A stretch of DNA of 64,000 bases from Clusia tigrina (taxonomy: Eukaryota; Arthropoda; Insecta; Diptera; Clusiidae): positions 72,211,879-72,275,878 of the forward strand of contig OV050032.1 in NCBI GenBank assembly GCA_920105625.2. Reading direction: 5' to 3'. The translations under genes were made by a program, and so were the position numbers. Under the pieces are notes generated by a model that saw only the letters and a list, made by a program, of their open reading frames with translations, ran no database searches and was not told the DNA's origin. Below are positions 28,401 to 38,929 of the stretch, in pieces; within the stretch, counting starts at the first letter, position 1; every line of letters starts with the position of its first letter.

Positions 28401-31400
28401 TCGTGCCTCTTGTCAATTAAAGTTATCGCTCATAGCTATGCTACCCTTGAGTCCCAAATCAAACTCTGATAAAACTTCAAATGGCCCTAACTTATATACG
28501 GTGCGTCCTACACCTATCAAAGTTTGCCACAATCAAATGCTTTTAACACTTTACTGGAGCGTTCTACACCTATCAAAGTTCCAACAATCAAATGCTTGTA
28601 ACTTTTTACTGGAGCGTCATAAAATATTGAAATTTTGTGACAATAAAGTCCTCGTGCCCCCGTTCAATTTAAGCTATCGCTCATAACTATGCTACCTTTG
28701 AGTCCCAAATCAAACTCTGAAAAAACTTCAAATAGCCCTAACTTCTGTACGGTGCGTCTTACACCTATCAAAGTTTGCCACAATCAAATGCTTGTAACTT
28801 TTTACTGGAGCGTCATAAAACCTTGAAATTTTGTGACAATAAAGTACTCGTGCTTCTTGTCACTTTACGCTACCGCTCATAGCTATGATACCCTTGATTC
28901 CCAACTAAAACACTGATAAAACTTCAAATGGCCCTAACTTCTATACGGTGTGTCCTATACCTAACGAAGTTTGCTACAATCAAATGCGTGTAACTTTTTA
29001 CTGGAGCGTCATAGAGCCTTGAAATTTTGTGACAATAAAGTGCTCGTGCGTCTTGTCAATTTAAGCTTTCGCTCATAGCTATGCTACCCTTAAGTCCCAA
29101 AATCAAACACTGATAAAACTTCCAATGGCCCTAACTTCTATACGGTCTGTCCTACACCTATCAAAGTTTGCAACAATCAAATGCTTGTAACTTTTTACGG
29201 GAGCGTCATAAAACCTTGAAATTTTGTGACAATAAAGTACTCGTGGTCTTGTCAATTTAAGCTGTCGCTTATAGCTATGCTACCATTGAGTCCCATATGA
29301 AACACTGATAAAACTTCAAATGGCCCTAATTTCTGTAATGTGCGTCCTATACCTCTCAAAGTTTGCAACATTGAAAGGCTTGCAACTTTTTACTGGAGCG
29401 TCATAAAATCATGATATTTTGTGACAATAAAGTACTCGAGCCTCTTGTCAATTAAAGTTATCGCTCATAGCTATACTCCCAAAACAAACACTGATAAAAC
29501 TTCAAATGGTCCTAACTTCTATACGGCGCGTCCTACACCTATCAAAGTTTGCCACAATCAAATGCTTTTAACACTTTACTGGAAAATTCTCCACCTATCA
29601 AAGTTGCAACAACCAAATGCTTAAAACTTTTTTCTGGAGCGTCATAAAATATTGAAATTTTGTGACAATAAAGTACTCGTGCCTCTTGTCACTTTTCGCT
29701 ATCGCTCATAGCTATGCTACCCTTAATTCTCAAATAAAACACTGATAAAACTTCAAATGGCCCTAACTTCTATACGGTGCGTCCTATACCTATCAATGTT
29801 TGCAACAATCAAATGCTTGTAACTTTTTACTGGAGCGTCATAAAATATTAAAATTTTGAGACAATATAGTGCTCGCGCCTTTTATCAATTTAAGCTAGCG
29901 CTCATAGCTATGCTACCCTTGAGTCACAAATCCAACACTAATAAAACTTCAAATGGCCCTAACTTCTATACTGTGCGTCCTATACCTATCAAAGTTTGCA
30001 ATAATCAAATGTTTGTAACTTTTTACTGGAGCGTCATAAAATCTGGAAATATTGTGACAATAAAGTACTCGTGCCTCTTGTCAATTAAAGTTTTCGCTCA
30101 TAACTATGCTACCCTTGAGTCCCAAATCAAACTCTGATAAAACTTCAAATGACCCTAACTTCTATACGGTGCGTCCTACACCTATGAAAGTTTGCCACAA
30201 TCAAATGCTTTTAACAGTTTACTGGAGCGTTCTACACCTATCAAAGTTGCAACAATCGTATGCTTGTAACTTTTTAATGGAGCGTCATAGAATATTGAAA
30301 TTTTGTGACAATAAAATACTCGTGCCTCTTGTCACTTTACGCTATCGCTCATAGCTATACTACCCTTGATTCCCAACTAAAACACTGATAAATCTTAAAA
30401 TGGCCCTAACTTCTATACGGTTTTCTATACCTAACAAAGTTTGCAACAATCAAATGCGTGTAACTTTTTACTGGAGCGTCATAAAGCCTTGAAATTTTGT
30501 GACAATAAAGTACTCGTGCGTCTTGTCAATTTAAGCTGTCGCTCATAGCTATGCTACCATTGAGTCCCATATGAAACACTGATAAAACTTCACATGGCCC
30601 TAATTTCTATACTGTGCGTCCTATACCTATCAAAGTTTGCAACATTGATATGCTTGTAACTTTTTACTGGAGCGTCATAAAGTCATGAAATTTTGTGAAA
30701 ATAAAGTACTCGAGCCTCTTGTCACTTTTCGCTATCGCTCATAGCTATGCTACCCTTAATTCTCAAATAAAACACTAATAAAACTTCAAATGGCCCTAAC
30801 TTCTATACTGTGCGTCCTATACCTCTCAAAGTTTGCAACATTGAAAGGCTTGCAACTTTTTACTGGAGCGTCATAAAATCATGAAATTTTGTGACAATAA
30901 AGTACTCGAGCCTCTTGTCAATTAAAGTTATCGCTCATAGCTATACTCCCAAAACAAACACTGATAAAACTTCAAATGGTCCTAACTTCTATACGGCGCG
31001 TCCTACACCTATCAAAGTTTGCCACAATCAAATGCTTTTAACACTTTACTGGAAAATTCTCCACCTATCAAAGTTGCAACAATCAAATGCTTAAAACTTT
31101 TTTCTGGAGCGTCATAAAATATTGAAATTTTGTGACAATAAAGTCGTCGTGCCTCTTGTCAAGTTATCGCACATAGCTATGCTACCCTTGAGTCCCAAAT
31201 CAAACTCTGATAAAACTTCAAATGACACTAACTTCTATACGGTGCGTCCTACACCTACGAAAGTTTGCCACAATCAAATGCTTTTAACACTTTACTGGAG
31301 CGATCTACACCTATCAAAGTTGCAACAATCATATACTTGTAACTTTTTAATGGAGCGTCATAGAATATTGAAATTTTGTGACAATAAAGTACTCGTGACT

Positions 31401-31589
31401 CTTGTCACTTTACACTATCGCTCATAGCTATGCTACCCTTGATTCCCAACTAAAACACTGATAAAACTTAAAATGGCCCTAACTTCTATACGGTGTCCTA
31501 TAGCTAACAAAGTTTGCAACAATCAAATGCGTGTAACTTTTTACTGGAGCGTCATAAAGCCTTGAAATTTTGTGACAATAAAGTACTCG

Positions 31590-31593
31590 TGCG
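31590..31593. other. Target-site duplication (left) of element A, TGCG
   Basis: TGCG abuts the left LTR end (AGTTATGG) and is repeated at 46,114-46,117 after the right LTR end (GTAACT). Removing A plus one TGCG restores an uninterrupted satellite monomer reading CTCGTGCGTCTTGTCAATTT. A 4-bp duplication is the family norm. Confidence 0.95.
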
Positions 31594-32015
31594 AGTTATG
31601 GTGTTAAATTAAAACTAGAATGTTTTCAATTCCATCTCTTCTCTGTTTTATTACACCACTTCGATCTTAAGACTAACTTAAAATATTTTCTCTACTCTAT
31701 TTTACTATTCATATTCGGTTGGCCTTGAAGTGCAAATCATGCCACTAAGCATACTTTGCGTTTGGAGTCTTAACTGCACTTGAGACCATCCGCTATGCAA
31801 TAATAAAAACTTAAGCGATAACATTATTGCATAGAATGTGAATATTTAAACTAACGCAACTTCTTTACACACACATACATTTGTTGGTGTTTTCTACATT
31901 AAATAAAATAATATTATTTTATGATCGCAGTTCGGTGCATGCAAAAATGCGCCGAATCAGCGTCTTTACTTATTTTAATAAATGTGATGGATCGGGTTGC
32001 GTTGGGGACGTAACT
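31594..32015 (-). repeat. 3' LTR of element A
   Basis: 422 bp, begins AGTTATGGTG and ends GGGGACGTAACT as read on the plus strand, giving short inverted termini AGTTA/TAACT. Differences from the other LTR are concentrated in 31,594-31,880, while 31,881-32,015 is almost invariant among all three LTRs of this family. The LTR contains an 11-bp inverted repeat, CTATGCAATAA with TTATTGCATAG, and a second stem, TTCGGTGCAT with ATGCGCCGAA. A possible polyadenylation signal lies at 31,647-31,652. Confidence 0.95.
31647..31652 (-). promoter_or_regulatory. Candidate polyadenylation signal AATAAA in LTR of A
   Basis: TTTATT on the plus strand is AATAAA in the sense of the element, in the U5-side part of the LTR. 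The right LTR of A keeps the hexamer. In element B the corresponding bases read AATAGA, a weaker signal. Position only; no transcript evidence. Confidence 0.4.
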
Positions 32016-32024
32016 CCTCCCCCC
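32016..32024 (-). other. Polypurine tract of element A
   Basis: GGGGGGAGG on the minus strand directly abuts the 3' LTR. This is the primer site for plus-strand DNA synthesis. Element B has the same tract at 60,263-60,271. Confidence 0.85.
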
Positions 32025-32025
32025 A

Positions 32026-33157
32026 TAAATTGGGGACTCTCCTGAGTCCTAATAATAGTACAAAACAAAATTGTATAAGTATATATATTTTGGAAGGTTT
32101 GGTTCTTAATATTTATGTTACAATTGCTGAATGAAATTAGACAATTTTTATTTATAGTAAATTTTCTATCATTACAATTTTGAAACAATTCGATTTTATC
32201 TGCTCTTTTTTTTTTACAATAGTATCATCTTTTATTACTTCCATATGTAGTTTTTTTGTTTAAAATGAATTCGCAATTTCCCGTAACAAGGCAGTTTTTA
32301 CTTCGCTTTAAATCTTTTACAATACTATTTTCCTTATATGAATACATTATATTATTGATTTCTACAAAATATGCTTTGTTTTCCTTAAATGACAATGACT
32401 TTTAGATCTAAATTAATAGAATCTTCAGGTTTTTTTATAGCAATTACTATTTTATTGCTATCAAGAGTCAATACGCCTAATCTCTTTAATTCTAATTTGA
32501 AAAAATCGATATTATATCTGTCCATCTCTTCAGTTGATAGGATATTAGGGTGGAACATATTAAATTTCGCAGATACAATGTTATCTTGAATAATGTTTAT
32601 TTGTGTTTCGAAAGACTTTAATTTATGCATATGATCAGAATATAGTAAGTGTTGGATAATTTCGTTATTTCTGATTTTCATATTTTTGAGTGACTGTTCA
32701 ATTTTTACTCTGTCAAATTCTAGGGTCATTTTCAAAAGGTCAATACTCCAATTGAAAGGCTCATTTACAATTATCTGGTGATTTAAAGTACCAATAGAGT
32801 TATGATTATTTGTATCGATAATTTTAAGGTGTTCGGTTATTTATTCCCTATCTTCGTTGTCCATTGTACCAAAAGCCCATTTATGTATACTGCCTACAAG
32901 ATTAATTAGACCACGTTTCTTCCTAATATTATTGTTTGGAGTAATAATCTCAATTTGGCTTTTAGTAAACTTATCTCTCTTGTTAATAGATCTCCGTTCA
33001 TTAAGCCAATATTTTCTATATTTTTCTCTAGAATATTTATTATGCTTGCGATTTCTGCAGTGTATATAATATGCAAAACCGAAATCGTATTATTAACTAT
33101 CTGTAATTCTCTGAGTCGGACTATAGTGTAACCTGTGTTAGAGCTGATTTGGTTCAC
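32026..33157 (-). pseudogene. Env pseudogene of element A
   Basis: Remnant of an errantivirus F-type envelope gene. Three open pieces are visible: 33,157-32,906 (83 codons, N-terminal part ending in a leucine-rich stretch), 32,735-32,385 (116 codons, middle ectodomain), and 32,188 toward the LTR, where an ectodomain-like stretch with the pattern NCLISFSNCNINI is followed at once by sequence running through the polypurine tract into the LTR. A furin-type RKKR is encoded at 32,913-32,924, but in a different frame from the upstream piece, and its frame ends at a TAA at 32,841-32,843. No membrane anchor is recognisable, so the 3' end appears deleted. The 83-codon piece has no ATG at its start; in this group env is expressed from a spliced RNA. 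The same breaks are present in element B. Non-functional. Confidence 0.8.
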
Positions 33158-34473
33158 TTGTAGAAAACCCTATGCGCTCATCATCAGGGTTAGAAGTATG
33201 GTCTCCTGAAAATTTAAGTGGTCTTCTAATGTTGGTAGTATGAATGTTTTCTAAATTAGCTCTGACGAATTTTGGCTCGTTCTTATGTCTCAAACTTTTA
33301 TAATTTTTAATGAAACCTTCGTTTCTTGTTTCTATATAAATTTCTCTTCTACTATTTCTTTTGTTGAGAATTTTATTTTTCATTTGTATTAATCTATCCT
33401 TAATGATTTTATGATCTAATTTATTTTACTGAACTTCCTGTGGCGTCGTTTTAATTGTAGAGTGGTAAGAAGTGTTATAAAACCTAAGGGCTTTAAGGAC
33501 TTGTCTTTTTATTGGAAGTTTTTCTTCCGTATTTAAAATCCTAACTCTTTCGGTTACCGTATTATTTAGTCTCTCGATGTCTGAATTCCCAGTATGACTG
33601 TTGGGCTTAGTAGTATGAAAAGAAATATTTTCATTATTCAGGAAATCTCGAATACTTTGCGAATTAAATTCGTTATCGAAAATGAACTTTTTATCTTACC
33701 TTTTATTGCTAAAAATTGTCTTAATTTCCTAATGATAGTTTGGTGATTTCTGTCTGGTAAATAAATACTAATGGCATGTTTCGAAAATGTATCTATAAAA
33801 ACTACGAAGGAGAGTTTGCTATTAACATAGGTGTCGACATGGATTATTTCGTTGATTGTTGAAGGTGTCTTAGTTAGATTAAACTTATTTTTAATTGGGT
33901 TCCTATCGTATTTTCCACGATGACAAATATCGCAGTTATTAATTACTTTATGGATGGTTGTTTTTAATTCGGGGTTATATATTTTGTTTTTAATTCCTTC
34001 GTATGTGGGAATGATTCCAGAGTGACCTGTTTCATATTTGTGAAACAATGAAATTTGTTTTTTTAGTTCGTTTTCATCATCGATATCTTTGGCAAAATAT
34101 GAGCATTTAACAAATTTAATAATTTGCCTATTTGGAAAAATTTTGATTAGCTCTTGTTGTAATTTGTCATAATCGTGATCGCTAAGCTGGGAATAAATTG
34201 CAATTTTACCTTTGTTTATTAATTTCTTTGTTATATTCGCTATATTGTCGTTATTTATGTCCTCTTTGTCAATAAAAACTCTTGTGTTTTTAAAAATTTT
34301 TTCAGACTATTTTTCTTTATTGTCTTGAAATATTATTTGAGTCTTAAATCGGTTTACGACTGTATCCAGGAGTGGGATGTGATCATTTGCATTTTCTTCT
34401 TGAGAATGTACTGTCTGAACTGCTAAGGAATCTTCGGACTCGTTAGCACCATTTTCTCCTGTGTTTAAATTTT
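33138..34473 (-). pseudogene. Integrase pseudogene of element A
   Basis: From the 5' side: 34,048-33,638 holds the zinc-binding H-H-C-C region (HKYETGH then CDICHRGK) and the first catalytic aspartate in HVDTY. It leaves frame at a T-rich run (A/T run at 33,688-33,692), where element B has one more base. The remaining catalytic region lies in another frame at about 33,680-33,480, followed by an in-frame stop in the stretch near 33,420, then 33,383-33,138, a basic C-terminal part. A stop near 34,305 precedes the zinc region. The product would have inserted the provirus into host DNA; as it stands it cannot be made. The spacer after RNase H (34,473-34,060) encodes a low-complexity acidic linker. 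Confidence 0.82.
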
Positions 34474-35903
34474 TTACATGTTCTTGAACAAATTATTAAG
34501 TGGGAGCCCGAAATTTTCGGAGTCCAACAAATTTATTTCGTTAGTATTAATATTCATTCTACTGAGAAAATCGGCGATTTTATTGTTTTGTCCCTTAATA
34601 TAATCGATATTAATGTTATATTCCCCTAACGATACTAACCATCGCTGTAAACGTGGGTTGATGTCCCTTCCTGTATTCTTTGCCTGCAACCATTTGATTG
34701 GTTAATGGTCGGTTTGTAAATCGAATTCTCTACCGAAAAGATAGGGTCTATAATATTTTGTACCCCAAACTATCGCTAGTAACTCTTTTTCGATAGTTGA
34801 GTAATTTGTCTCGTGAGTATTAAGAGTTCTAGAGGCAAAACTGATTGGATGTCCGTCTTGAGTTAAAACGGCTCCGATAGCGAAATTACTTGCATCAGTT
34901 ATTAATGTGAATTTCTTGTTAAAATTGGGATATCTCAAGATAGGATGATTTGTTATAATATCTTTTAGTTTTTCAAATGACACAATGAAGTTGGGATCAT
35001 TAGCATTTATTTTAGAATTTTTCTTTAGGCATTTTGTGAGTGGTTGGGCGATTTTGGCATAATTTTTTACAAACTTTCTGTAAAAACCAGAAATGCCTAG
35101 AAATGACTTTATCTGCTTCTGGGTTGTAGGTAGTTTTAGTTTTTGAATTATTTCAACCTTGGCACGATTTGGTTTTACACCTTCAGGTGTTAAAATGTGA
35201 CCAAGATCTTCAGTTTCCTTTAGGAGAAAACTACATTTATTTACCTGAATTTTTAAGTTTGCTTCTTTCAGTTTATTTACAATTTTTTGGATACTTAAGG
35301 TATGTTCTTTCAATGACGTGCTAAAAATTAGGATGTCATCGAGGTAGACTACACAAATTTTGTTGATGTAGTTTCTCAAAATGGAATTCATTTACCTTTG
35401 AAAAGTTGACGGTGCATTTTTCAGTCCAAACGGCATTCTGACGTATTCATAATGCCCGAATGGAGTTGAGAAGGCGGTTTTGTGCCTATCAGTAGTTTTT
35501 ACTGGAAATCGATATAAACCCTTCGCTAATTCTAGGGTCCTGAAATATTGGGCTTTCCCGAGTTTGTCTAATATATTCTCTATATTTGGCATGGGAAACT
35601 TGTCGGTGGTTGTAACCTCATTTAATTTTCTATAGTCTATTACTATACGCCATTGTTTTTTTCCCGAACTATCTGCCTTTTTTGGTACTATCCAAAGTGG
35701 GCTATTGAAAGGAGAATTGCTCTCTTTAATTATGCCTTGCTCTAACATTTGCGATATTTGTCTTTCTATTTCTTTTTCGTGTACCTGGGGGTATCTATAG
35801 TTTTTGCAGTAAATTGGGGAATCGATTGTTGTATTAATTTAATGTGTTACTATATCAGTCGCTGTTAGGTGGCTTTCTTCTCTGTAAAATAAATCTTTGT
35901 ACC
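34474..35903 (-). pseudogene. Reverse transcriptase-RNase H pseudogene of element A (3' part of split pol)
   Basis: Continuation of pol on the far side of element N. Open pieces are 35,748-35,392 (N-terminal RT, ending in STFQR), 35,391-34,702 (RT palm with the YLDD catalytic box, connection, then RNase H with TDAS and [10 protein letters not shown]) and 34,689-34,474 (RNase H C-terminus). Breaks: TAA at 35,839-35,841, TAA at 35,392-35,394 (A only), and TAA at 34,702-34,704 just after the RNase H TDH motif (shared with element B). The first catalytic aspartate of RT motif A is replaced: the sequence reads TLELAKG. The enzyme would have copied element RNA into DNA in the particle; this copy is inactive several times over. 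N's target duplication TACC (35,900-35,903) ends the fragment. Confidence 0.9.
35900..35903. other. Target-site duplication (left) of element N, TACC
   Basis: TACC precedes the left LTR of N and recurs at 43,703-43,706 after the right LTR. Joining the flanks restores continuity of element A between its protease region and its RT. Confidence 0.95.
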
Positions 35904-36371
35904 AGTGAACAAAATACAAATTAAATCTTTTTAATTATTCCATTTATTAAACTCAACGGTCTACCGTACAAATTCACTTAACAATTTAATATAATCTTTA
36001 TTATTTTGATTTAATGGTTTTCCATTCCTGCTATGCAGGTTTGAGACTTAAAATAAGACTGACTTAGAATCTAACAGAAACTCTGTGGCCAAAATGTCGA
36101 CTAAGCGAAACAGTCTATTTGGAAAATAAAATAAAACATCAGCCAGACGCTGATGGGACAAAATTTGAAACGCGCGTGTGGTTTGTTTGCACAATTGCAT
36201 TCGCGTCAAGTCAAAACAACAACAATGAATGCTCTAAGCATAAGAACGGACAACAACAATGCATGCTTCAAGCATGAGAACGGATGTGCGCGCGGTTTGC
36301 ATGGAGTTTGCAAGTTCGAAATATGAAACGAAAGGAATTTTTTGGTCACGTTGAGGCGACGTGTCTTAACT
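35904..36371 (-). repeat. 3' LTR of element N
   Basis: 468 bp, AGTGAACAAAAT...GTGTCTTAACT on the plus strand (AGTTAAG...GTTCACT in the element's own sense). It contains two imperfect adjacent copies of a ~34-bp unit, CAACAACAATG(A/C)ATGCT...AAGCAT(A/G)AGAACGGA, each holding the short inverted repeat ATGCT/AGCAT. Possible AATAAA signals on the minus strand lie at 35,943-35,948 and 35,997-36,002. It matches 43,235-43,702 throughout. Confidence 0.97.
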
Positions 36372-36383
36372 ACTCCCCCCTTT
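36372..36383 (-). other. Polypurine tract of element N, overlapping the env stop
   Basis: AAAGGGGGGAGT on the minus strand directly abuts the 3' LTR and shares two bases with the env stop codon (36,382-36,384). Primer for plus-strand synthesis. Confidence 0.85.
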
Positions 36384-37689
36384 AAATATCAGACGTCCCC
36401 GTCTGATCCATCTCGCGAATGACATTATTAATGGTTATCTTTCGCCGTTTCTTTGCAAGGAAGTAGGCTGCGCAAATTAATAAAATCAGGAAAAATAAGG
36501 AAGCAGAGGTGTAAAAGGTTCTTTTTACTCCTGAGTGTAAGTAGGAAATGCTTTCCAGATTTTTAATATTTAATTCGTGTAAGTATTGTAAGGATATGAG
36601 AGAGATATGGTCTGTAAGGTTTACAGAATGTGCCATAGGAGTCTCAGGACTTCTGAATGCAGTTTTGCGAAGATTCACGAATTCTGTAGAGTTTACCATT
36701 ACTTTGTTTTCGAATGTTATCAGAAAGGTGCCCTTCTGAAGAGACTTTGTTTCGCCTTCCAGAAAAATTACGGAGGTTTGATCGTTAATGATAACGATAC
36801 CATCATTAACCTCCGTGATAAGTGGCGTGCTATGTGCAGAAATTGTACCACAAGAGGCGGTATAATTGTTAAGAAGACTGTTAAGACATGAGCTGTTTTT
36901 GCTGTCGAGCAGTTGACAGAATGTAACCACAGACTTTCTTTTACAATTTTTTAGCATTAAATACTTATTGCCGCATTTTGCGACGTCATTGGTTTCAAAT
37001 GATACAATTTTGTTGTGGTGGACCACTGGATAGATCAATTTTTTTTCGTGAAATTGCTTAATTCTTGGAAATTTAATTAGGAATGTTATTATATTTTCAT
37101 TTTGTAGTATCTTTAATTTCGAGTTTACAATTATTTCGCTTATACTGATGTTAAAGTCTGACTCAGATTTAAAAATGAAATCGACCTCCGAGCTGTCCAA
37201 CAGAATGGGATTAATCATTTGCAGTCTTCCCAGAGCTATTGACAATGCAATGTTATCCAATTCTCTAATTATTGCCTTGTTTCTGCCGCTCAGCAGGTCG
37301 TACAAGTGTCCAGAATCTATATCGTAAGTTTTTGTTTTATTAAGTAAAATATTAACGGTCCTAGTCAAGTTATTAATCTGTAATTGCATCTCTGTGTTAA
37401 TGGTTCTCTGGAGGTTACTTGCCGTTATTAGTTCGTTTTGCTTATCGTGTACTCCCGCGAAGTCGTCGTAGTCTGGTGTACCGGCTACATACTTTAGTGC
37501 AGTACCGAGAAAGTTAATGCTGCGTGCATGCCTATGATGAATGCGCAGCGCGTCTATTGTCCTCAGTATTTGGTCCAGGTCTGCTTCTAATAACTTTCTC
37601 ATATGAGATAGTGGCAATAATTCAGTCAACTTCCCCGTTGCCTCCGCTATCACTTCAAAGTCCGTTAAGTTCGTGACATGTGCCAACAT
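36382..37689 (-). CDS. Envelope glycoprotein (F type) of element N
   Basis: 435 codons from the first ATG. The frame stays open upstream past 37,800, overlapping the end of integrase, and there encodes a hydrophobic stretch (ILISLSFPLI) fitting a signal peptide. In errantiviruses Env is translated from a spliced RNA that supplies the start, so the ATG at 37,689 is probably internal. Visible parts: a furin-type site RHAR at residues 53-56, followed by a fusion-peptide-like segment; a long ectodomain with paired cysteines; one membrane span at about 395-412; and a basic cytoplasmic tail beginning KKRRK. This architecture is that of the baculovirus-F-like fusion proteins, which mediate membrane fusion. 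No internal stop. The stop codon lies in the polypurine tract. I saw no inactivating change. Confidence 0.88.
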   Translation of the reverse strand: MLAHVTNLTDFEVIAEATGKLTELLPLSHMRKLLEADLDQILRTIDALRIHHRHARSINFLGTALKYVAGTPDYDDFAGVHDKQNELITASNLQRTINTEMQLQINNLTRTVNILLNKTKTYDIDSGHLYDLLSGRNKAIIRELDNIALSIALGRLQMINPILLDSSEVDFIFKSESDFNISISEIIVNSKLKILQNENIITFLIKFPRIKQFHEKKLIYPVVHHNKIVSFETNDVAKCGNKYLMLKNCKRKSVVTFCQLLDSKNSSCLNSLLNNYTASCGTISAHSTPLITEVNDGIVIINDQTSVIFLEGETKSLQKGTFLITFENKVMVNSTEFVNLRKTAFRSPETPMAHSVNLTDHISLISLQYLHELNIKNLESISYLHSGVKRTFYTSASLFFLILLICAAYFLAKKRRKITINNVIREMDQTGTSDI

Positions 37690-37796
37690 TCCGTAGTTCT
37701 CAAAAATAGCGACGTTTCCGTCCGAGAGCGGGATATAATGGGAAGAGGAATAATCCAGTATGTTGGCTTGATTGATGAGTGGAAAGGATAGGGATA

Positions 37797-38929
37797 TCAG
37801 GATTCTGTAACGAGGAATTGAACGTTATCTTTATGGACTATTTTGTTATCAATTTTAAGGGTGGTGCCTAAATCTTGTTGGACTATCTTTTCAATAAAAA
37901 CTTTGCTGAACTTATTTCCTAGACGTTTATTAACTTTAACATATACCTTATCCCCGGGTCTATATGTTCTAGCAACTGCCTTTCTATTGTGGAAAGCTAA
38001 GTCAGCTTTTTGTTTTTCGATTATTTTTAGTCGGATTTTTTCTTTTAAGTTATCTGGTATTGATTGAATTACATCCACTGGTCTGAGGTTTGTAGTGGAG
38101 TGGATTGTTTTGTTGTATTTCATTGTAGCTAGAAGAACAAGTTCCGTGGAATCCTCTATTCCATATTCCATTTTCAAACATCTGGCTATTTCAGTCAGTG
38201 TCCCGTGAAATCGTTCTACCTGTCCGTTGGAACCGCTATGCATAGGTGGAGTTGCATGGATATCAGCTCCGAAGTTATTTCTTATGAAAGATCTCACGGT
38301 TTCCGAAACTAGAGATTTTTCATTGTCGCAGATAATTGTTTTGGTGTCTTTGTACAGGCTCAGCGCCTCTATAAGGGCCGGCTTAACATCGACTATGGCT
38401 CTGGAAGCTATTGGCTTGATAGTGGCAAATTTCGAGAACTTGTCCAAGCAAGTCAAAAAGAATTTTTTATCTGTGTTGTAGATGTCTACATGCAAGATTT
38501 CTCCTGGAGAGGAGGGTATTGGTGTTTCACCAATTTCGTATTTTTGGGGATGTCTTCGGTATTTGGCCTCGCGACAAATTTTACAACTTGATACGATTTC
38601 TTTAAGTTTTTTTCCTATGTCTGGGAAGTAGTAGTCCTTGAGGACTTGCTTTGTATTTTCTAAAACTGAGCGGTGTGCCCTGTTGTGTTCGGTTGTTAGG
38701 AGTTCAGTTTGATCATTAGTGTTAAAAACATCTGTTACGAATTTCTCCGTGTATCGAAATTTTACGGTTGGATAATTTGTTATAAGGGTGTGCTGAATTT
38801 GTGCTAAGGTGTGTAAGTCGCAGTAAATTGCGTTTACTATCTGTGGATTTATAGCATCCTTAATTCTATCGAAAATGTCGTCTATTTCTTTGTATGCGAT
38901 GTAATGGCGAATGCGATTTCTAAAAAGGA
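37797..38929 (-). CDS. Integrase part of pol, element N (in a different frame from RT-RNase H)
   Basis: Open from just after the end of the PR-RT-RH frame to a TGA at the 3' end, about 375 codons. In order: a zinc-binding H-H-C-C region (HNRAH at about 38,660, C-x2-C at about 38,580), the catalytic core with D in HVDIY (about 38,485), D in IICDNE (about 38,325) and E in GQVERFHG (about 38,215), and a basic C-terminal domain. The D-E spacing is about 36 residues, normal for gypsy-type integrases. It inserts the cDNA with a 4-bp stagger, consistent with the TACC duplication. The frame differs by one from the upstream pol frame, and the change falls near the run of five A (plus strand) at 38,922-38,926. 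In related elements integrase is made only as part of the Pol polyprotein, so as sequenced this domain would not be joined to RT. It may be a real mutation or a homopolymer sequencing error. Confidence 0.85.

Larger units (their letters stand above)
1..31593. repeat. Satellite array 1, ~195-bp monomer tandem repeat
   Basis: Uninterrupted head-to-tail tandem array from the window edge to the left end of element A. The anchor GCTCATAG recurs at 61, 259, 455 and 650, giving monomers of 195-198 bp. Best conserved blocks are TATACGGTGCGTCCTA, CAATCAAATGCTTGTAAC and TTTTACTGGAGCGTCATAAA. The sequence is AT-rich, and neighbouring monomers differ by several to many percent while distant ones can be nearly identical, the usual sign of higher-order duplication and unequal exchange. 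I found no RNA gene, no unique sequence and no conserved protein-coding gene in these 31.6 kb. The monomer does not match a satellite I can name. Confidence 0.97.

Noticed and set aside
1..31593. CRISPR-like or bacterial tandem repeat interpretation
   Set aside because: Repeat units are ~195 bp with no spacers between them, and the context is eukaryotic retrotransposons.
31970..32188. 72-codon minus-strand frame crossing the LTR boundary of A (and 60,217-60,435 in B)
   Set aside because: It is the tail of the decayed env running through the polypurine tract into the LTR, not an independent gene.
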